Shown: positions 36,042-45,339, counted from the first letter of the stretch. The stretch is 64,000 nt of DNA from CAVVXN01 sp963772585 (GCA_963772585.1 CAVYXV010000008.1:620001-684000); one strand, 5' to 3'. Made by a program: numbers and translations. Notes: a model not told the origin generated them from the sequence alone.

Positions 36042-36809
36042 GTGCAACCCGAGATCACCTGGCCCGAGATCCTACGACGCGCCCGACCGCGGATCGTGGC
36101 GCACCGCGGCTATTCGGGGCGGGCTCCCGAGAACACGCTGCCGGCGTTCGAAGCGGCCGTGGCGGCCGGCGCGGACGCCGTGGAGTTCGACGTCGAGGGC
36201 ACGCAAGACGGCGTCGCGGTGGTGATCCACGACGAGACCGTGGACCGCACGACCGACGGGCGCGGCGCCGTCGCCGACCTCGACGCGGCGGACCTCGCGG
36301 GGCTCGACGCCGGTTCGTCCTTCGGCCCCGCCTTCGCCGGCACGCGGATCCCGACCCTGGCGGAGGTGCTGGGGGCGCTCGCCGGGCGCATCGCGGTGAA
36401 CGTGGAGATCAAGGCGGGGGCGGATCCCGCGGTCGTCACCCGGGTCCTCGCCGCAGCCGGGCTCGGCGCGCAAGCGCTGGTCTCGAGCTTCGACGTCGAT
36501 CTCCTCCGCCGCGTGCGCGCGCGGGACGGTTCGGTGCCGCTCGCCGTCGCGGTGGATCGGGTGTCGTCGCCCGAGGCGATCCTCGACCTCGCGCGGGAAC
36601 TGGGTCTCCTCTTCGTCGCGCCCGACGCGGACCTGCTCGAGGACGGCGAGCTCCGGGCGCTCCAGGCCGCGGGTCTCCCGGTGCTGCCCTGGACGATCGA
36701 CGACGCCCCGGCGATGCGGCGCTGGCTCGCCGCGGGCGTGCGCGGGTTCTTCACGAACGAGATCGACGTCGCCCTCGGCGTCGTCGGCCGAACGGCGGAG
36801 ACGTCGTGA
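36042..36809 (+). CDS. Glycerophosphodiester phosphodiesterase
   Basis: 255 aa, GTG start at 36042, cytosolic (no signal). GDPD TIM-barrel: IVAHRGYSGRAPENTLPAF (HRG and ENT), VEFDVEGTQDGVAVVIHDET (E-x-D and the HD pair), IPTLAEVL, VNVEIKAG, and the C-terminal PWTIDD and GFFTNEIDVAL. It hydrolyses glycerophosphodiesters to glycerol 3-phosphate and an alcohol. Its stop overlaps the glpD start (TGATG at 36807-36811), and glpK follows, so the three genes form one glycerol-phosphate operon. High confidence. Confidence 0.95.
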   Translation: MQPEITWPEILRRARPRIVAHRGYSGRAPENTLPAFEAAVAAGADAVEFDVEGTQDGVAVVIHDETVDRTTDGRGAVADLDAADLAGLDAGSSFGPAFAGTRIPTLAEVLGALAGRIAVNVEIKAGADPAVVTRVLAAAGLGAQALVSSFDVDLLRRVRARDGSVPLAVAVDRVSSPEAILDLARELGLLFVAPDADLLEDGELRALQAAGLPVLPWTIDDAPAMRRWLAAGVRGFFTNEIDVALGVVGRTAETS

Positions 36810-38392
36810 TGCGCCGCGAGGAGATGGTCGCCAGGCTCCGCGCCGAGGACGGCCCGTGGGACCTTCTCGTGGTGGGCGGGGGCGCGACAGGCGTGGGCGT
36901 CGCGCTGGACGCGGCGGCACGCGGCCATCGCGTCGCCCTGGTGGAACAGCACGACCTCGGCAAGGGGACGTCGAGCCGCAGCACGAAGCTCATCCACGGC
37001 GGCGTGCGCTACCTGCAGCAGGGGAACCTCTCGCTCGTCATGGAGGCGCTCCACGAACGGGGGCTCCTCCGCCAGAACGCCCCCCACCTCGTCCACGATC
37101 TCGCCTTCGTGGTGCCCAACTACGAGTGGTGGGAGGCGCCGTTCTACGGCGTGGGGATGAAGGTCTACGACGTCCTGGCCGGGCGCTACGGCTTCGGGCC
37201 GAGCCGCCTGCTGTCCAAGGAGGCGGTCCGCGAGCGCATCCCCGCCATCGAGACCGAGGGGCTTCGCGGCGGCGTGCTCTACCACGACGGCCAGTTCGAC
37301 GACAGCCGCCTCCTGATCCACCTCGCGTGGACGGCCGCGTCGAAGGGCGCGGTGATCGCGAACTACGTGAGGGCGACGGAGGTCCTCCACGGGACGGACG
37401 GCGCGGTTCGCGGCGTCCGGGCGCGCGACGAGGAGACCGGCGAGGTCTTCGACGTGGAGGCGCGCGCGGTGGTGAACGCGACGGGGCCGTTCGCCGACGC
37501 CGTCCGACGGCTCGACGATCCCGACGCCGCGCCGATGATCTGCCCGAGCCAGGGCGTCCACCTCGTCCTCGACGCGTCCTTCCTCGCGGGCGACGCCGCG
37601 ATCATGGTGCCGCGCACCGAGGACAAGCGGGTGATGTTCGCCATTCCGTGGCACGGGCGGACCCTCGTGGGAACGACGGACACACCGATCGACGAGGTGA
37701 CGCTCGAGCCGCGACCGCGCGCGGAGGAGATCGAGTTCCTGCTGCGGACGGCGGGGCGCTACCTCGCCAGGGACCCCGGCCCGGAGGACGTGCTCTCCGT
37801 GTTCGCCGGGATCCGTCCGCTGGTGGGTGCCGACGAAGCGGACACCGCCGGGATCTCCCGCGACCACGTGATCCGGGTGTCGCCCCACGGGCTGCTGACC
37901 ATCGCCGGCGGCAAGTGGACCACCTACCGCAAGATGGCGAAGGACACGGTGGACCAGGCCCAGGTGCTGGCCGACCTGCCTCCGCGCCCCTCCGTCACGC
38001 GGGACCTCAAGATCCACGGCACGACGATGGAGACCGACTCGCTCGGCCACCTCGCCGTCTACGGGTCGGACGCGCGCGGGATCCGCACGCTCGCCGAGGG
38101 CGACCCCGCGCTCGCCGGGACGATCCACCCGCGCCTCCCCATCCTCGCGGCGGAGGTCGTGTGGGCGGCGCGGATGGAGATGGCGAGGACGCTGGAAGAC
38201 GTGCTCGCCCGCCGCACGCGCGCACTCCTCCTCGACGCGCGCGCCGCCGCCGAGGCCGCCGAGCGCACGGCGGCCCTCCTCGCGGGCGAGCTCGGGCGGG
38301 ACGAGGCCTGGCAGCGGGAGCAGGTCACGGCGTTCCGGGAGCTGGCGAAAGCCCACGTGCTCGCGTGGCCGTGGCAGGAGGAAGGCTCGTGA
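36809..38392 (+). CDS. glpD: Glycerol-3-phosphate dehydrogenase (FAD, aerobic type)
   Basis: 527 aa. It oxidises glycerol 3-phosphate to DHAP and passes electrons to quinone at the inner membrane. FAD-binding motif DLLVVGGGATGVGVALDAAA, GKGTSSRSTKLIHGGVRYLQ (the classic GlpD stretch), QGVHLVLDASFL, FAIPWHGRTLVGTTDTPID, and the C-terminal DAO_C domain. ATG 36809 is chosen because it overlaps the GDPD stop. The last bases overlap glpK (GTGA). Length is typical. Confidence 0.97.
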   Translation: MRREEMVARLRAEDGPWDLLVVGGGATGVGVALDAAARGHRVALVEQHDLGKGTSSRSTKLIHGGVRYLQQGNLSLVMEALHERGLLRQNAPHLVHDLAFVVPNYEWWEAPFYGVGMKVYDVLAGRYGFGPSRLLSKEAVRERIPAIETEGLRGGVLYHDGQFDDSRLLIHLAWTAASKGAVIANYVRATEVLHGTDGAVRGVRARDEETGEVFDVEARAVVNATGPFADAVRRLDDPDAAPMICPSQGVHLVLDASFLAGDAAIMVPRTEDKRVMFAIPWHGRTLVGTTDTPIDEVTLEPRPRAEEIEFLLRTAGRYLARDPGPEDVLSVFAGIRPLVGADEADTAGISRDHVIRVSPHGLLTIAGGKWTTYRKMAKDTVDQAQVLADLPPRPSVTRDLKIHGTTMETDSLGHLAVYGSDARGIRTLAEGDPALAGTIHPRLPILAAEVVWAARMEMARTLEDVLARRTRALLLDARAAAEAAERTAALLAGELGRDEAWQREQVTAFRELAKAHVLAWPWQEEGS

Positions 38393-39873
38393 AGCACGTG
38401 CTTGCGCTCGACCAGGGCACCACCAGCAGCCGCGCGATCCTCTTCGACGAGGAGGGAGGGATCCGCGCCGTCTCGCAGCAGGAGTTCGAGCAGAGCTTCC
38501 CGCACCCGGGCGAGGTCGAGCACGACCCGGAGGACATCTGGCAGAGCCAGTTCGACGTCGCCCGAGCGGTGCTCGACGAGGCGGGCCTGGGGCCCCGCGA
38601 GGTCGCGGCGATCGGCATCACGAACCAGCGCGAGACGACCGTCGTGTGGGACCGCGAGTCCGGCTACGCGATCCACCCGGCGATCGTCTGGCAGGACCGG
38701 CGAACGGCCGACGTCTGCCGCAAGCTGGAGGAGGGCGGGCACGGGCCGGCAATCGCCCAGCGCACGGGGCTCGTGATCGACCCCTACTTCTCCGCCACGA
38801 AGGTCGCCTGGATCCTCGACCACGTGCAGGGGGCCCGACAGCGCGCCGAGCGGGGCGAGCTCGCCTTCGGCACGGTGGACGCCTGGCTGCTCTGGCACCT
38901 GACCGGCGGGCGTCTCCACGCGACGGACGCCAGCAACGCGTCGCGGACGCTCCTCTACGACATCCGCGAGCAGCGCTGGAGCGACGAGCTCTGCGACCTC
39001 CTGCGCGTACCGCCCTCCCTCCTCCCCGAGGTTCGCGACTCCAGCGGCGTCCTCGCCGAAGCCTCCTGCGAGGGCCTGGAGGGCATCCCGATCGCCGGCG
39101 TCGCCGGCGATCAGCAGGCCGCCCTGTTCGGCGAGGCCTGCTTCGAGCGGGGCCAGGCGAAGAACACGTACGGGACGGGCTGCTTCCTCCTCCAGAACAC
39201 GGGCGAGGCCGCACCCGCCTCGAAGAGGCGCCTCCTCACCACCGTCGCCTGGCGGCTCGGCGGCCGCACGGAGTACGCCCTGGAGGGCAGCGTCTTCGTC
39301 GCCGGCGCCCTGGTGCAGTGGCTCCGCGACGGGCTGGGCATCCTCCGGAGCGCGTCGGAGGTGGAGGCGCTCGCCCGAACGGTGGACGACACGGGCGATG
39401 TGATCGTCGTTCCCGCGTTCGCGGGCCTCGGCGCGCCCTGGTGGGACCCCCGCGCCCGGGGCCTCGTCATCGGCCTCACCCGCGGCACCACGAAGGCCCA
39501 CCTCGCCCGGGCGGCGCTCGAGGCGATCGCCTTCCAGGTCGCCGACGTCGCGGAGGCCATGGTCGCCGACACCGACGTGCGCCTGGACGAGCTCCGCGTG
39601 GACGGCGGCGCCGCGAGGAACGACCTGCTCCTCCAGATGCAGGCCGACCTCCTCCAGATCCCGGTGGTCCGCCCGAAGGTGACGGAGACGACGGCGCTGG
39701 GTGCCGCCTTCCTCGCCGGCCTCGCCACCGGCGTCTGGAAGGACCGGAAGGCCATCGCCGCCCGCTGGGAAGCCGAGAAGACCTTCGAGCCCGCCGCCTC
39801 CGCCGACGCCGCCGCCGGCCGCCGCGCCCGCTGGCGCGAGGCCGTCACCCGCGCCCGCGCCTGGGCCCGGTAG
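38389..39873 (+). CDS. glpK: Glycerol kinase
   Basis: 494 aa, GTG start at 38389 overlapping the glpD stop. It phosphorylates glycerol with ATP. FGGY fold: HVLALDQGTTSSRAILFDEE at the start, ITNQRETTVVWDRESG, IVWQDRRTADVC, GVAGDQQAALFGEACFERGQ, NTYGTGCFLLQNTG, and GLGAPWWDPRARGLVIGLTR in the second half. Length is near the family norm (about 500). No glycerol facilitator gene is adjacent. The C-terminus ends in an Arg/Ala-rich tail. Confidence 0.97.
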   Translation: MKHVLALDQGTTSSRAILFDEEGGIRAVSQQEFEQSFPHPGEVEHDPEDIWQSQFDVARAVLDEAGLGPREVAAIGITNQRETTVVWDRESGYAIHPAIVWQDRRTADVCRKLEEGGHGPAIAQRTGLVIDPYFSATKVAWILDHVQGARQRAERGELAFGTVDAWLLWHLTGGRLHATDASNASRTLLYDIREQRWSDELCDLLRVPPSLLPEVRDSSGVLAEASCEGLEGIPIAGVAGDQQAALFGEACFERGQAKNTYGTGCFLLQNTGEAAPASKRRLLTTVAWRLGGRTEYALEGSVFVAGALVQWLRDGLGILRSASEVEALARTVDDTGDVIVVPAFAGLGAPWWDPRARGLVIGLTRGTTKAHLARAALEAIAFQVADVAEAMVADTDVRLDELRVDGGAARNDLLLQMQADLLQIPVVRPKVTETTALGAAFLAGLATGVWKDRKAIAARWEAEKTFEPAASADAAAGRRARWREAVTRARAWAR

Positions 39874-39974
39874 CCCCCCTCGGACCGCGGGGCCGACGCC
39901 CCGTCCCCGTTGTCCCTGTTCCGGACGGACGCGGCCAGCCTTCCCGTCCGGGCCGCGGCGGGAGGCCCGCGAGA

Positions 39975-40015
39975 CCCCGACAGGCCCCGCGAAGCGTGGG
40001 GACGCGGGGTCGGGG
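39975..40015. terminator. Possible bidirectional terminator between glpK and the ankyrin gene
   Basis: CCCCGAC at 39975-39981 pairs with GTCGGGG at 40009-40015, enclosing a second stem CCCC-GCGAAGCGT-GGGG at 39985-40001. It lies between two converging stops (39873 and 40018). There is no T-run, but such runs are rare in this GC-rich DNA. Confidence 0.35.
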
Positions 40016-40017
40016 CG

Positions 40018-43000
40018 TCAGTCCGAAGCCTGCTCCCGCTCGGTCAGCCACGCGGCGAGCGCCTCGTGGTGGCCCGCGCGGGCAAGCGCGGCGGGGGTCG
40101 CCCCCGCCTTCGTCTTCTTCCGCACGTCCGCGCCGTGCGCCACGAGCGCGTGCGCCACGGCGTCGTCCCCGGCGGCCGCGGCGTCGTGGAGGGCGGTCCA
40201 GCCTTCCTCGTCCACCGCGTCGACCGGCGCCCCGGCCTCCATCAGGATCCCGAGGACGGGCACGCCGCCACCGTGCACCGTCCGGTGCAGGGGCGTCCGG
40301 CCCTTCGCATCCTTCGAGGCGACGTCGACGCCCGACGCGAGCAGGAAGCGGATGACCGGGATCGGGGGGGCGTCCTGCCGCGCGACGGCCACGTGCAGCG
40401 GCGTCTGCTTTCCGTCGTCCCGCGCCTCGAGGTCGGCACCCGCCTCGCGGAGGGCGCGCAGGGCCTCGAGCGACCCGGCGCGCGCCGCCGCGTGGGCGGG
40501 CGTGCGGCCCGCCTCGTCGCGGGCCTCGACGGGGGCGCCGAGGGCCACCAGCGCCCGGACGACCTCGACGGCGTCGCGCTCGGCGGCGAGGTGGAGCGGC
40601 GTGCGCCCGGCCGCGTCCCGCGTCTCCAGGTTGGCACCGGCCTTCGCGAGGGCGGCGAGAGCCGGGAGCCGACCGGTGCGCGCGGCCCGGGCCAGCGGCG
40701 TCTCGGCGAGGACCCCCTGGGAACTGTGGATCTCGAGATCGGCGCCGGCGCCGACGAGAAGCGCGACGGTCGCCTCGGGGTGCGGCAGGTACAGGATCTC
40801 GTGGAGCGGCGTGAGCCCCGCCAGGCTCCTGGCGTTCGCATCGGCACCGCGCTCGAGCAAGAGGCGCACGACCGCGGGCCGGCCCGCCGCGACGGCCCAG
40901 TGCAGGGGCGTCCGGCCGTCCCGCGTCCTCACCGACGGGCCGCCGGCGGCGTCGAGGAGCACGCCCACCGCATCCGGCTTCCCCCGCTGGATCGCCTCGA
41001 CGAGCGCCGTGTGGCCCAACGGGTCTTCCAGGGACGGGTCGGCGCCGGCGGCGAGCAACGCCTGGATCGCTGCGGTCCGTCCGTACGCCGCACCACGTTG
41101 GAGGGGCGTCTTGCCGTGAGCCCCCCGCCCGTTCGCATCCGCCCCCGCCGCCAGAAGGGCGGCGATCGCCTCGACGCGGCCGGACGCCGCCGCTTCTTCG
41201 AGCGGCGTCTCTCCGAACCCGTCCTGCGCGACGAGCGATGCCCCCGCCCGCACGAGGAGCGGAATCACGCCGGCCTTGCCGGCGGCGGCCGCGAGATGGA
41301 GGGCGGTCTCTCCCCCCTCGCCCACCGCGTCGGGATCCGCACCGGCGGCGAGGAACCGGGCCACGCCGGCCTCCGAGCCGGCGAACGCCGCGAGGTGCAA
41401 CACGGTGCGGCCCTTCGGGGTCCGGGCGGCGAGATCCGCGCCGGCCTCGAGCAGCGCGTCGATCGCGGCGACCTCCGTCCGTTCCTCGAAATGGAGACGA
41501 AACCCGGACGCGGCGGCCCGCAGCAGCGGGGTCCAGCCTTCCGCGTCCCGGGCCTCGAGGGGCCTTCCCAGCGCGACGAGGTGACGGATCATCGCGGCGC
41601 GTCCCTCCCCCGCGGCGAGGTGGAGGGCCCCGCTCCCCTGGGCGTCGGTGGCCGTCACGTCCGCGCCCGCCGACCGGAGGGCGTCGAGGTTCGCGACGGC
41701 GCCCGCCGCGGCGGCGAGCAGCAGCGGCGTCTTCCCGTCCTTCGCGCGCGCCTCGCGGTCCGCGCCGGCGTCGAGGAGCAGGACGAGGATCGCCGTGGCG
41801 TCGGGATCCGCCGCGGCCACGTGCAGCGGCGTTCGACCGTACTCGTCGTGGAACTCGAGGGGGGCCCCGACGTCGAGGAGGTACCGGACCTCCTCCACGT
41901 TCCCCGCGGTCACGGCGGCGTGGAGCGGCGTGGTCTTGCCCTCCACGGGTCGAACCGCCTTCTTCTCCCTCGCCTCGATCGCCTCGAGGGACGCCAGTTG
42001 TCGCCGGAGCACGCGGAGCACGGTGCGGTACCCGCGCTCGGCGAGGTCGTACTTCCCCCGCCGCAGCATCTCGTCGGTGCTGGCGAGGTCGCTCGAGGGA
42101 TCCAGCGCGGCGACGACGCGCGCCTGCGCGGCCTTCCGCGCCTCGAGACGACGCACGAGCGCCGCCTGGTCGGGACCCGCGGGGAGGTCGCGGGCCTCCT
42201 CGAGCGCGCGATCGACGGCGGCCCGCATGCCGTCGCGCCGCGCGATGGCATCGTGGGCGGCCTTCTTCACCGCGAGCAGCGCCTCGCGCCGCGCCGGCTC
42301 CTGCGCCGCGGTGAGGGACGCCAGGCGCTCGAGTTGGGCCTCGACGTCGGCCTGCAGACCTTCGAAGGCGAGCCGCGCCCGGTCCCAGTCCTGCTCGCCG
42401 AGATACCCCCGTGCGGACTTCACGCGCGCGTCGTAGAGGTCGAGGTGCACGTCGGCGAAGGCCTCGTCCTGGGCGGCCTTCTGCGCCTCCAACTGCTGGA
42501 GGCGCGCCGTGCGCTCCGGTCCTTCCGCCGCCGCGCGCACCTCGGCCAGCCGGCGGTCCACGTCGCCCAACGTGCGGCGCAGGCGAGCGATGGCATCGAC
42601 CGCGCGGTCGCGCGCGCCCTCGGCCGCACCCCGCGGGTTCGCCTCCCGGGCCAGGGTCTTCATCCGATCCAGGCGGCCCGCGAGGACCCTCCCGGAGGCC
42701 TCGTACACCCCCCGGGCCCGATCGAAGGCGCGCCGGTCGAGGAACTTGTCGCCGATGGCGAGGAAGGTCTCCAGGCTCCGGGGCCCGTACCGCAGCGCGT
42801 CGAGCTGCGCGGTCTCGAGCGCCTCGAGGCGACGCACGTCGTCGTCCCGCTCGGGGCCGGCGGGGTGGGCCTGGGCCTCGGCCACCTTCTCGTCGGTCTC
42901 GGCGAGGACGCCCCGGACCTCCCGGATCACCGTCTCGAGCTCGGCGCGCGCCGCTCGGGCGGCGGCCTCCTCCTCGGCCTCGCCGGCGTGGAGGACGGGC

Positions 43001-43065
43001 GAGAAGAGCAGGAGCGCCCCCAGCAGCGCGCCCAGCATCCGCGGACCCCGGAACGATCCGGTCAT
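40018..43065 (-). CDS. Very large secreted ankyrin-repeat protein with coiled-coil N-terminal region
   Basis: 1015 aa, ATG 43065 with GGAGAGG upstream. A signal peptide (MLGALLGALLLFSPVLHA) is followed by about 350 residues of charged helix and coiled coil with three internal modules, each like EQDWDRARLAFEGLQADVEA or RRAFDRARGVYEASGRVLAG. About 19 ankyrin repeats then run to the end, for example GRTPLHVAAADPDATAILVL, GKTPLQRGAAYGRTAAIQAL and GRTPLHLAAERDAVEVVRAL. Ankyrin repeats mediate protein-protein binding, and a secreted bacterial ankyrin protein of this size suggests envelope scaffolding or interaction with other cells. No enzymatic domain. Confidence 0.88.
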   Translation of the reverse strand: MTGSFRGPRMLGALLGALLLFSPVLHAGEAEEEAAARAARAELETVIREVRGVLAETDEKVAEAQAHPAGPERDDDVRRLEALETAQLDALRYGPRSLETFLAIGDKFLDRRAFDRARGVYEASGRVLAGRLDRMKTLAREANPRGAAEGARDRAVDAIARLRRTLGDVDRRLAEVRAAAEGPERTARLQQLEAQKAAQDEAFADVHLDLYDARVKSARGYLGEQDWDRARLAFEGLQADVEAQLERLASLTAAQEPARREALLAVKKAAHDAIARRDGMRAAVDRALEEARDLPAGPDQAALVRRLEARKAAQARVVAALDPSSDLASTDEMLRRGKYDLAERGYRTVLRVLRRQLASLEAIEAREKKAVRPVEGKTTPLHAAVTAGNVEEVRYLLDVGAPLEFHDEYGRTPLHVAAADPDATAILVLLLDAGADREARAKDGKTPLLLAAAAGAVANLDALRSAGADVTATDAQGSGALHLAAGEGRAAMIRHLVALGRPLEARDAEGWTPLLRAAASGFRLHFEERTEVAAIDALLEAGADLAARTPKGRTVLHLAAFAGSEAGVARFLAAGADPDAVGEGGETALHLAAAAGKAGVIPLLVRAGASLVAQDGFGETPLEEAAASGRVEAIAALLAAGADANGRGAHGKTPLQRGAAYGRTAAIQALLAAGADPSLEDPLGHTALVEAIQRGKPDAVGVLLDAAGGPSVRTRDGRTPLHWAVAAGRPAVVRLLLERGADANARSLAGLTPLHEILYLPHPEATVALLVGAGADLEIHSSQGVLAETPLARAARTGRLPALAALAKAGANLETRDAAGRTPLHLAAERDAVEVVRALVALGAPVEARDEAGRTPAHAAARAGSLEALRALREAGADLEARDDGKQTPLHVAVARQDAPPIPVIRFLLASGVDVASKDAKGRTPLHRTVHGGGVPVLGILMEAGAPVDAVDEEGWTALHDAAAAGDDAVAHALVAHGADVRKKTKAGATPAALARAGHHEALAAWLTEREQASD

Positions 43066-43530
43066 GGCACCTCTCCGGAAAGGACCCACGTCGTCGCGAG
43101 CCCTCCCATTCGGGGCCGGCGACGTCGTGCGGGTCGAAGCTCCCCCTTGTGATACCCCATTCCGGCCCGGGCACCCGCGCCCCTGCCCGCGCCCGGCCCC
43201 GCGCCCGTGCCCGTGCCCGTGGTGAACGGGCGTGGTTTCGGGCGTGGGACGCTCATCCGACAACGGAGGGCCTGTGCTTCGGACCCGGGCCGCCACCCAT
43301 GCGCATCGGAAGGTGAGTCGGCCCCACGCCCGGCCCCACCCCTGGGCGGCCCCCTCTCTGGTCTCGACCGACCCCGATGTTGCGGGGGCCCTCCGGCGGA
43401 ACCGCTCAGGGGCGCGCAGAGGGTCCGCATCCCACGGGCGGGACGTGAACCGGGGATGGACGACGCGGCGGCCTCCGACCACCAACCACCAACGGCGGGC
43501 GGCCGACCACCACGGGGCCGCGCAGCGGCC
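43066..43530. other. 465-bp non-coding gap with GCCCGT repeats
   Basis: Upstream of the ankyrin gene. It holds a Gly/Ala/Pro-codon-like low-complexity stretch (about 43160-43250) with three exact tandem GCCCGT units at 43203-43220, followed by the complementary ACGGGC at 43225-43230, so it can fold. Near 43475-43500 there are ACCACC/CACCAAC runs. No gene or RNA was recognised. The promoter of the ankyrin gene should lie here. Confidence 0.5.
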
Positions 43531-44790
43531 CTACTTCCAGACGATGTCCGTGAAGCGCAGCGTGCAGTTGTCGAGGCAGACGCCCAGCTTGTGGCCCTCG
43601 AGCTCGAAGCGTCCCAGTTCGGTGTCGTTGGCGGTCAGCGTGATCTTGCCTCCGTCGCGCGCGGCCTTCAGCCGGTACAGGCCGTCCTCCGCCGGGGGGG
43701 CGGCGCCGCGCTCGAGCACCTTCCAGTTGTCGCCCACGCGCTGATTGATCGAGAAACCGCCTTCGCTGTTGAGCAGCGCCACCGCGTAGCTGTTGGCATC
43801 CGTGAAGCCGACCAGCAGGCCGCCCTTCCAGTTGCCGCGCGGCACGTGCAGCGTGGCGGACAGCTCGGTCGCGTCCTCGCGGGCGCGGCAGGCGCTCGTG
43901 ACGTTGCTGGTGCCGATCACGGCGTGGGCTCCCTGGCCCTGCCACTCGTTCCAGACCGGCACGAACGGCTCCTGCTTGGTCCTCAGCCACTCGACGATCT
44001 TCGGAAGCAGCTTGGCCGGGTCGCCGTACAGGCGCCTGAACACCTTGCGCGCGGTCTGCCCGCCGTCGAGCTTCTTGCGCAGTATCTGCCACTGCCTGTC
44101 GCCGCCTTCCTCGAGCAACCAGCGGGTCAGGGCCCACTGCTCCTGCCGCTGGCTGGCGCGGTCCCCGTCGATCATGCCGGCGAGGTCGTAGTCGCTGGCC
44201 TGCATCCGCTCCAACGCGGCCTTGGAGTAGTTCGCCAGCGAGCAGAAGGGGATGACGCCCAGGGTCAGCTTGTCGCCGTCCCAGTAGTGGCGGGAGAGGC
44301 TCTCGACGATCCCCTCCACGTACCAGGTGTCCTTGGGGCTGACGTTGCCGCAGCGCGAGAGGTAGTGGAACTGGTGCATGCACTCGTGCAGCAGCAACTG
44401 GCGGGAGTTGTAGAGCGTCGGCTGCTTCCACAGGTAGACCGTCTTGTTTCCGGGCCAGTAGTATCCGCCCGCACCGGAAGGCACGGTCACGCCGTCGTCC
44501 TGCATCCTGGTCTGCCACTCCTGCTGCGTGGCGAGGTAGCAGACGTCCAGCCGATCGCCCTTCTTCAGGCGCGGCTCGGCGCCGAAGAACTCCTCGAGCT
44601 GCGGCCACGCGGTTTCGATCACGCGCAGGTATTCCCGCGCAGTGGCGGCGTCGATGTCCGTTTGCAGGCGGTAGTGCGCGGACCCATACGCCTCGAGGGC
44701 GATCGAGCCGCCCTTCGGCGCGTCGTCGGCCCGCACGGGCACAACGGCCAGCAGCAGCAGCGTCGCCACGAGGACGAGGGAAGTACGCAA
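43531..44790 (-). CDS. Secreted gluzincin-like metallopeptidase with C-terminal jelly-roll domain
   Basis: 419 aa with signal peptide (MRTSLVLVATLLLLAVVPVRA). The zinc site is RQLLLHECMHQFHYLSR (HExxH) with the downstream Glu in WYVEGIVESLSRHYWDG, the gluzincin arrangement. This is similar to DUF1570-like or M1-like proteins found in Planctomycetota. The C-terminal 120 residues are beta-rich (GGLLVGFTDANSYAVALLNS, LTANDTELGRFELEGHKLGV) and resemble a concanavalin/LamG-type sugar-binding fold. Codon choice looks a little less GC-extreme than the neighbours. Extracellular protein or peptidoglycan-associated substrates are possible. Confidence 0.75.
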   Translation of the reverse strand: MRTSLVLVATLLLLAVVPVRADDAPKGGSIALEAYGSAHYRLQTDIDAATAREYLRVIETAWPQLEEFFGAEPRLKKGDRLDVCYLATQQEWQTRMQDDGVTVPSGAGGYYWPGNKTVYLWKQPTLYNSRQLLLHECMHQFHYLSRCGNVSPKDTWYVEGIVESLSRHYWDGDKLTLGVIPFCSLANYSKAALERMQASDYDLAGMIDGDRASQRQEQWALTRWLLEEGGDRQWQILRKKLDGGQTARKVFRRLYGDPAKLLPKIVEWLRTKQEPFVPVWNEWQGQGAHAVIGTSNVTSACRAREDATELSATLHVPRGNWKGGLLVGFTDANSYAVALLNSEGGFSINQRVGDNWKVLERGAAPPAEDGLYRLKAARDGGKITLTANDTELGRFELEGHKLGVCLDNCTLRFTDIVWK

Positions 44791-44849
44791 GGGAATGCTC
44801 CGGAAGGGCCGGACCCGGCCTCGTGGTGCCGATGATGGTTGATGGTTGG

Positions 44850-44920
44850 CCGTTGATCGTCAACGGCAAACGCCACGACCACCGGCCCACTGTCAACGGT
44901 CAACGACCGTCCGTCAACGG
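44850..44920. promoter_or_regulatory. TCAACG repeat cluster in a divergent promoter region
   Basis: A 17-bp palindrome CCGTTGATCGTCAACGG (44850-44866) is followed by GTCAACGG at 44892-44899, GTCAACGA at 44899-44906 and GTCAACGG at 44913-44920. Four near-identical 8-mers in 70 bp, placed between the divergent metallopeptidase and DUF2294 genes, look like an operator for an unknown regulator. No regulator gene is adjacent. Confidence 0.35.
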
Positions 44921-45014
44921 TGGCTCACCATCCCATGTACTTCGCACCACGCCTTCGGCGGAGCTACTTCTCTCTGCAATTCCGGGTTGACGGTCGGTCC
45001 TCGTCCTGGAGCAC

Positions 45015-45329
45015 ATGGGCCGCGGGCCCAAGGGCATCCACGCCCCCCTGCTCGACGACGTCCTCCGGGTACGCCTTCAGGGCGTCCTGACCGCCGCCGA
45101 GCAACACCTGGTCAGATCGCTGCCGTCCGAGAAGGGGCGGGACCTGCTCAAGCAGGTGAGGACCCACCTGATCGAGACCGCCCGCCCCCTGATGGAGGCC
45201 ATGATCCTGGACGTCACGGGCGTCGAGGTGCGGAGCCTGCACCACGACATCAGCACGGTCACCGGCGAGGAGGTCGTGATCTTCACGCTGGCCGCCCCCC
45301 CCGCGCTGCGCGCGCTGAAGCGTCCCTGA
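45015..45329 (+). CDS. DUF2294 family protein
   Basis: 104 aa: MGRGPKGIHAPLLDDVLRVR, LQGVLTAAEQHLVRS, TGVEVRSLHHDISTVTGEEV and VIFTLAAPP match the DUF2294 pattern (GRGP, LxGxLTxxE, DxSxxTGExxxxFTL). Function is not established; members are small cytosolic proteins. The family usually has some 10-15 residues before GRGP. Only VLVLEH is in frame upstream, before a stop at 44988-44990, so the N-terminus seems trimmed. Start ATG 45015. Confidence 0.75.
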   Translation: MGRGPKGIHAPLLDDVLRVRLQGVLTAAEQHLVRSLPSEKGRDLLKQVRTHLIETARPLMEAMILDVTGVEVRSLHHDISTVTGEEVVIFTLAAPPALRALKRP

Positions 45330-45339
45330 CGCCGGGGCC

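Noticed and set aside
39845..43174. Two further frames of over 1000 codons across the ankyrin gene
   Set aside because: Both are Arg/Gly/Pro-rich alternative frames of the ankyrin repeats; only the minus-strand frame with ankyrin motifs is coherent.
43160..43250. Coding region in the GCCCGT-rich gap
   Set aside because: Frames there are pure Ala/Arg/Pro repeats without start context or conservation-like features.
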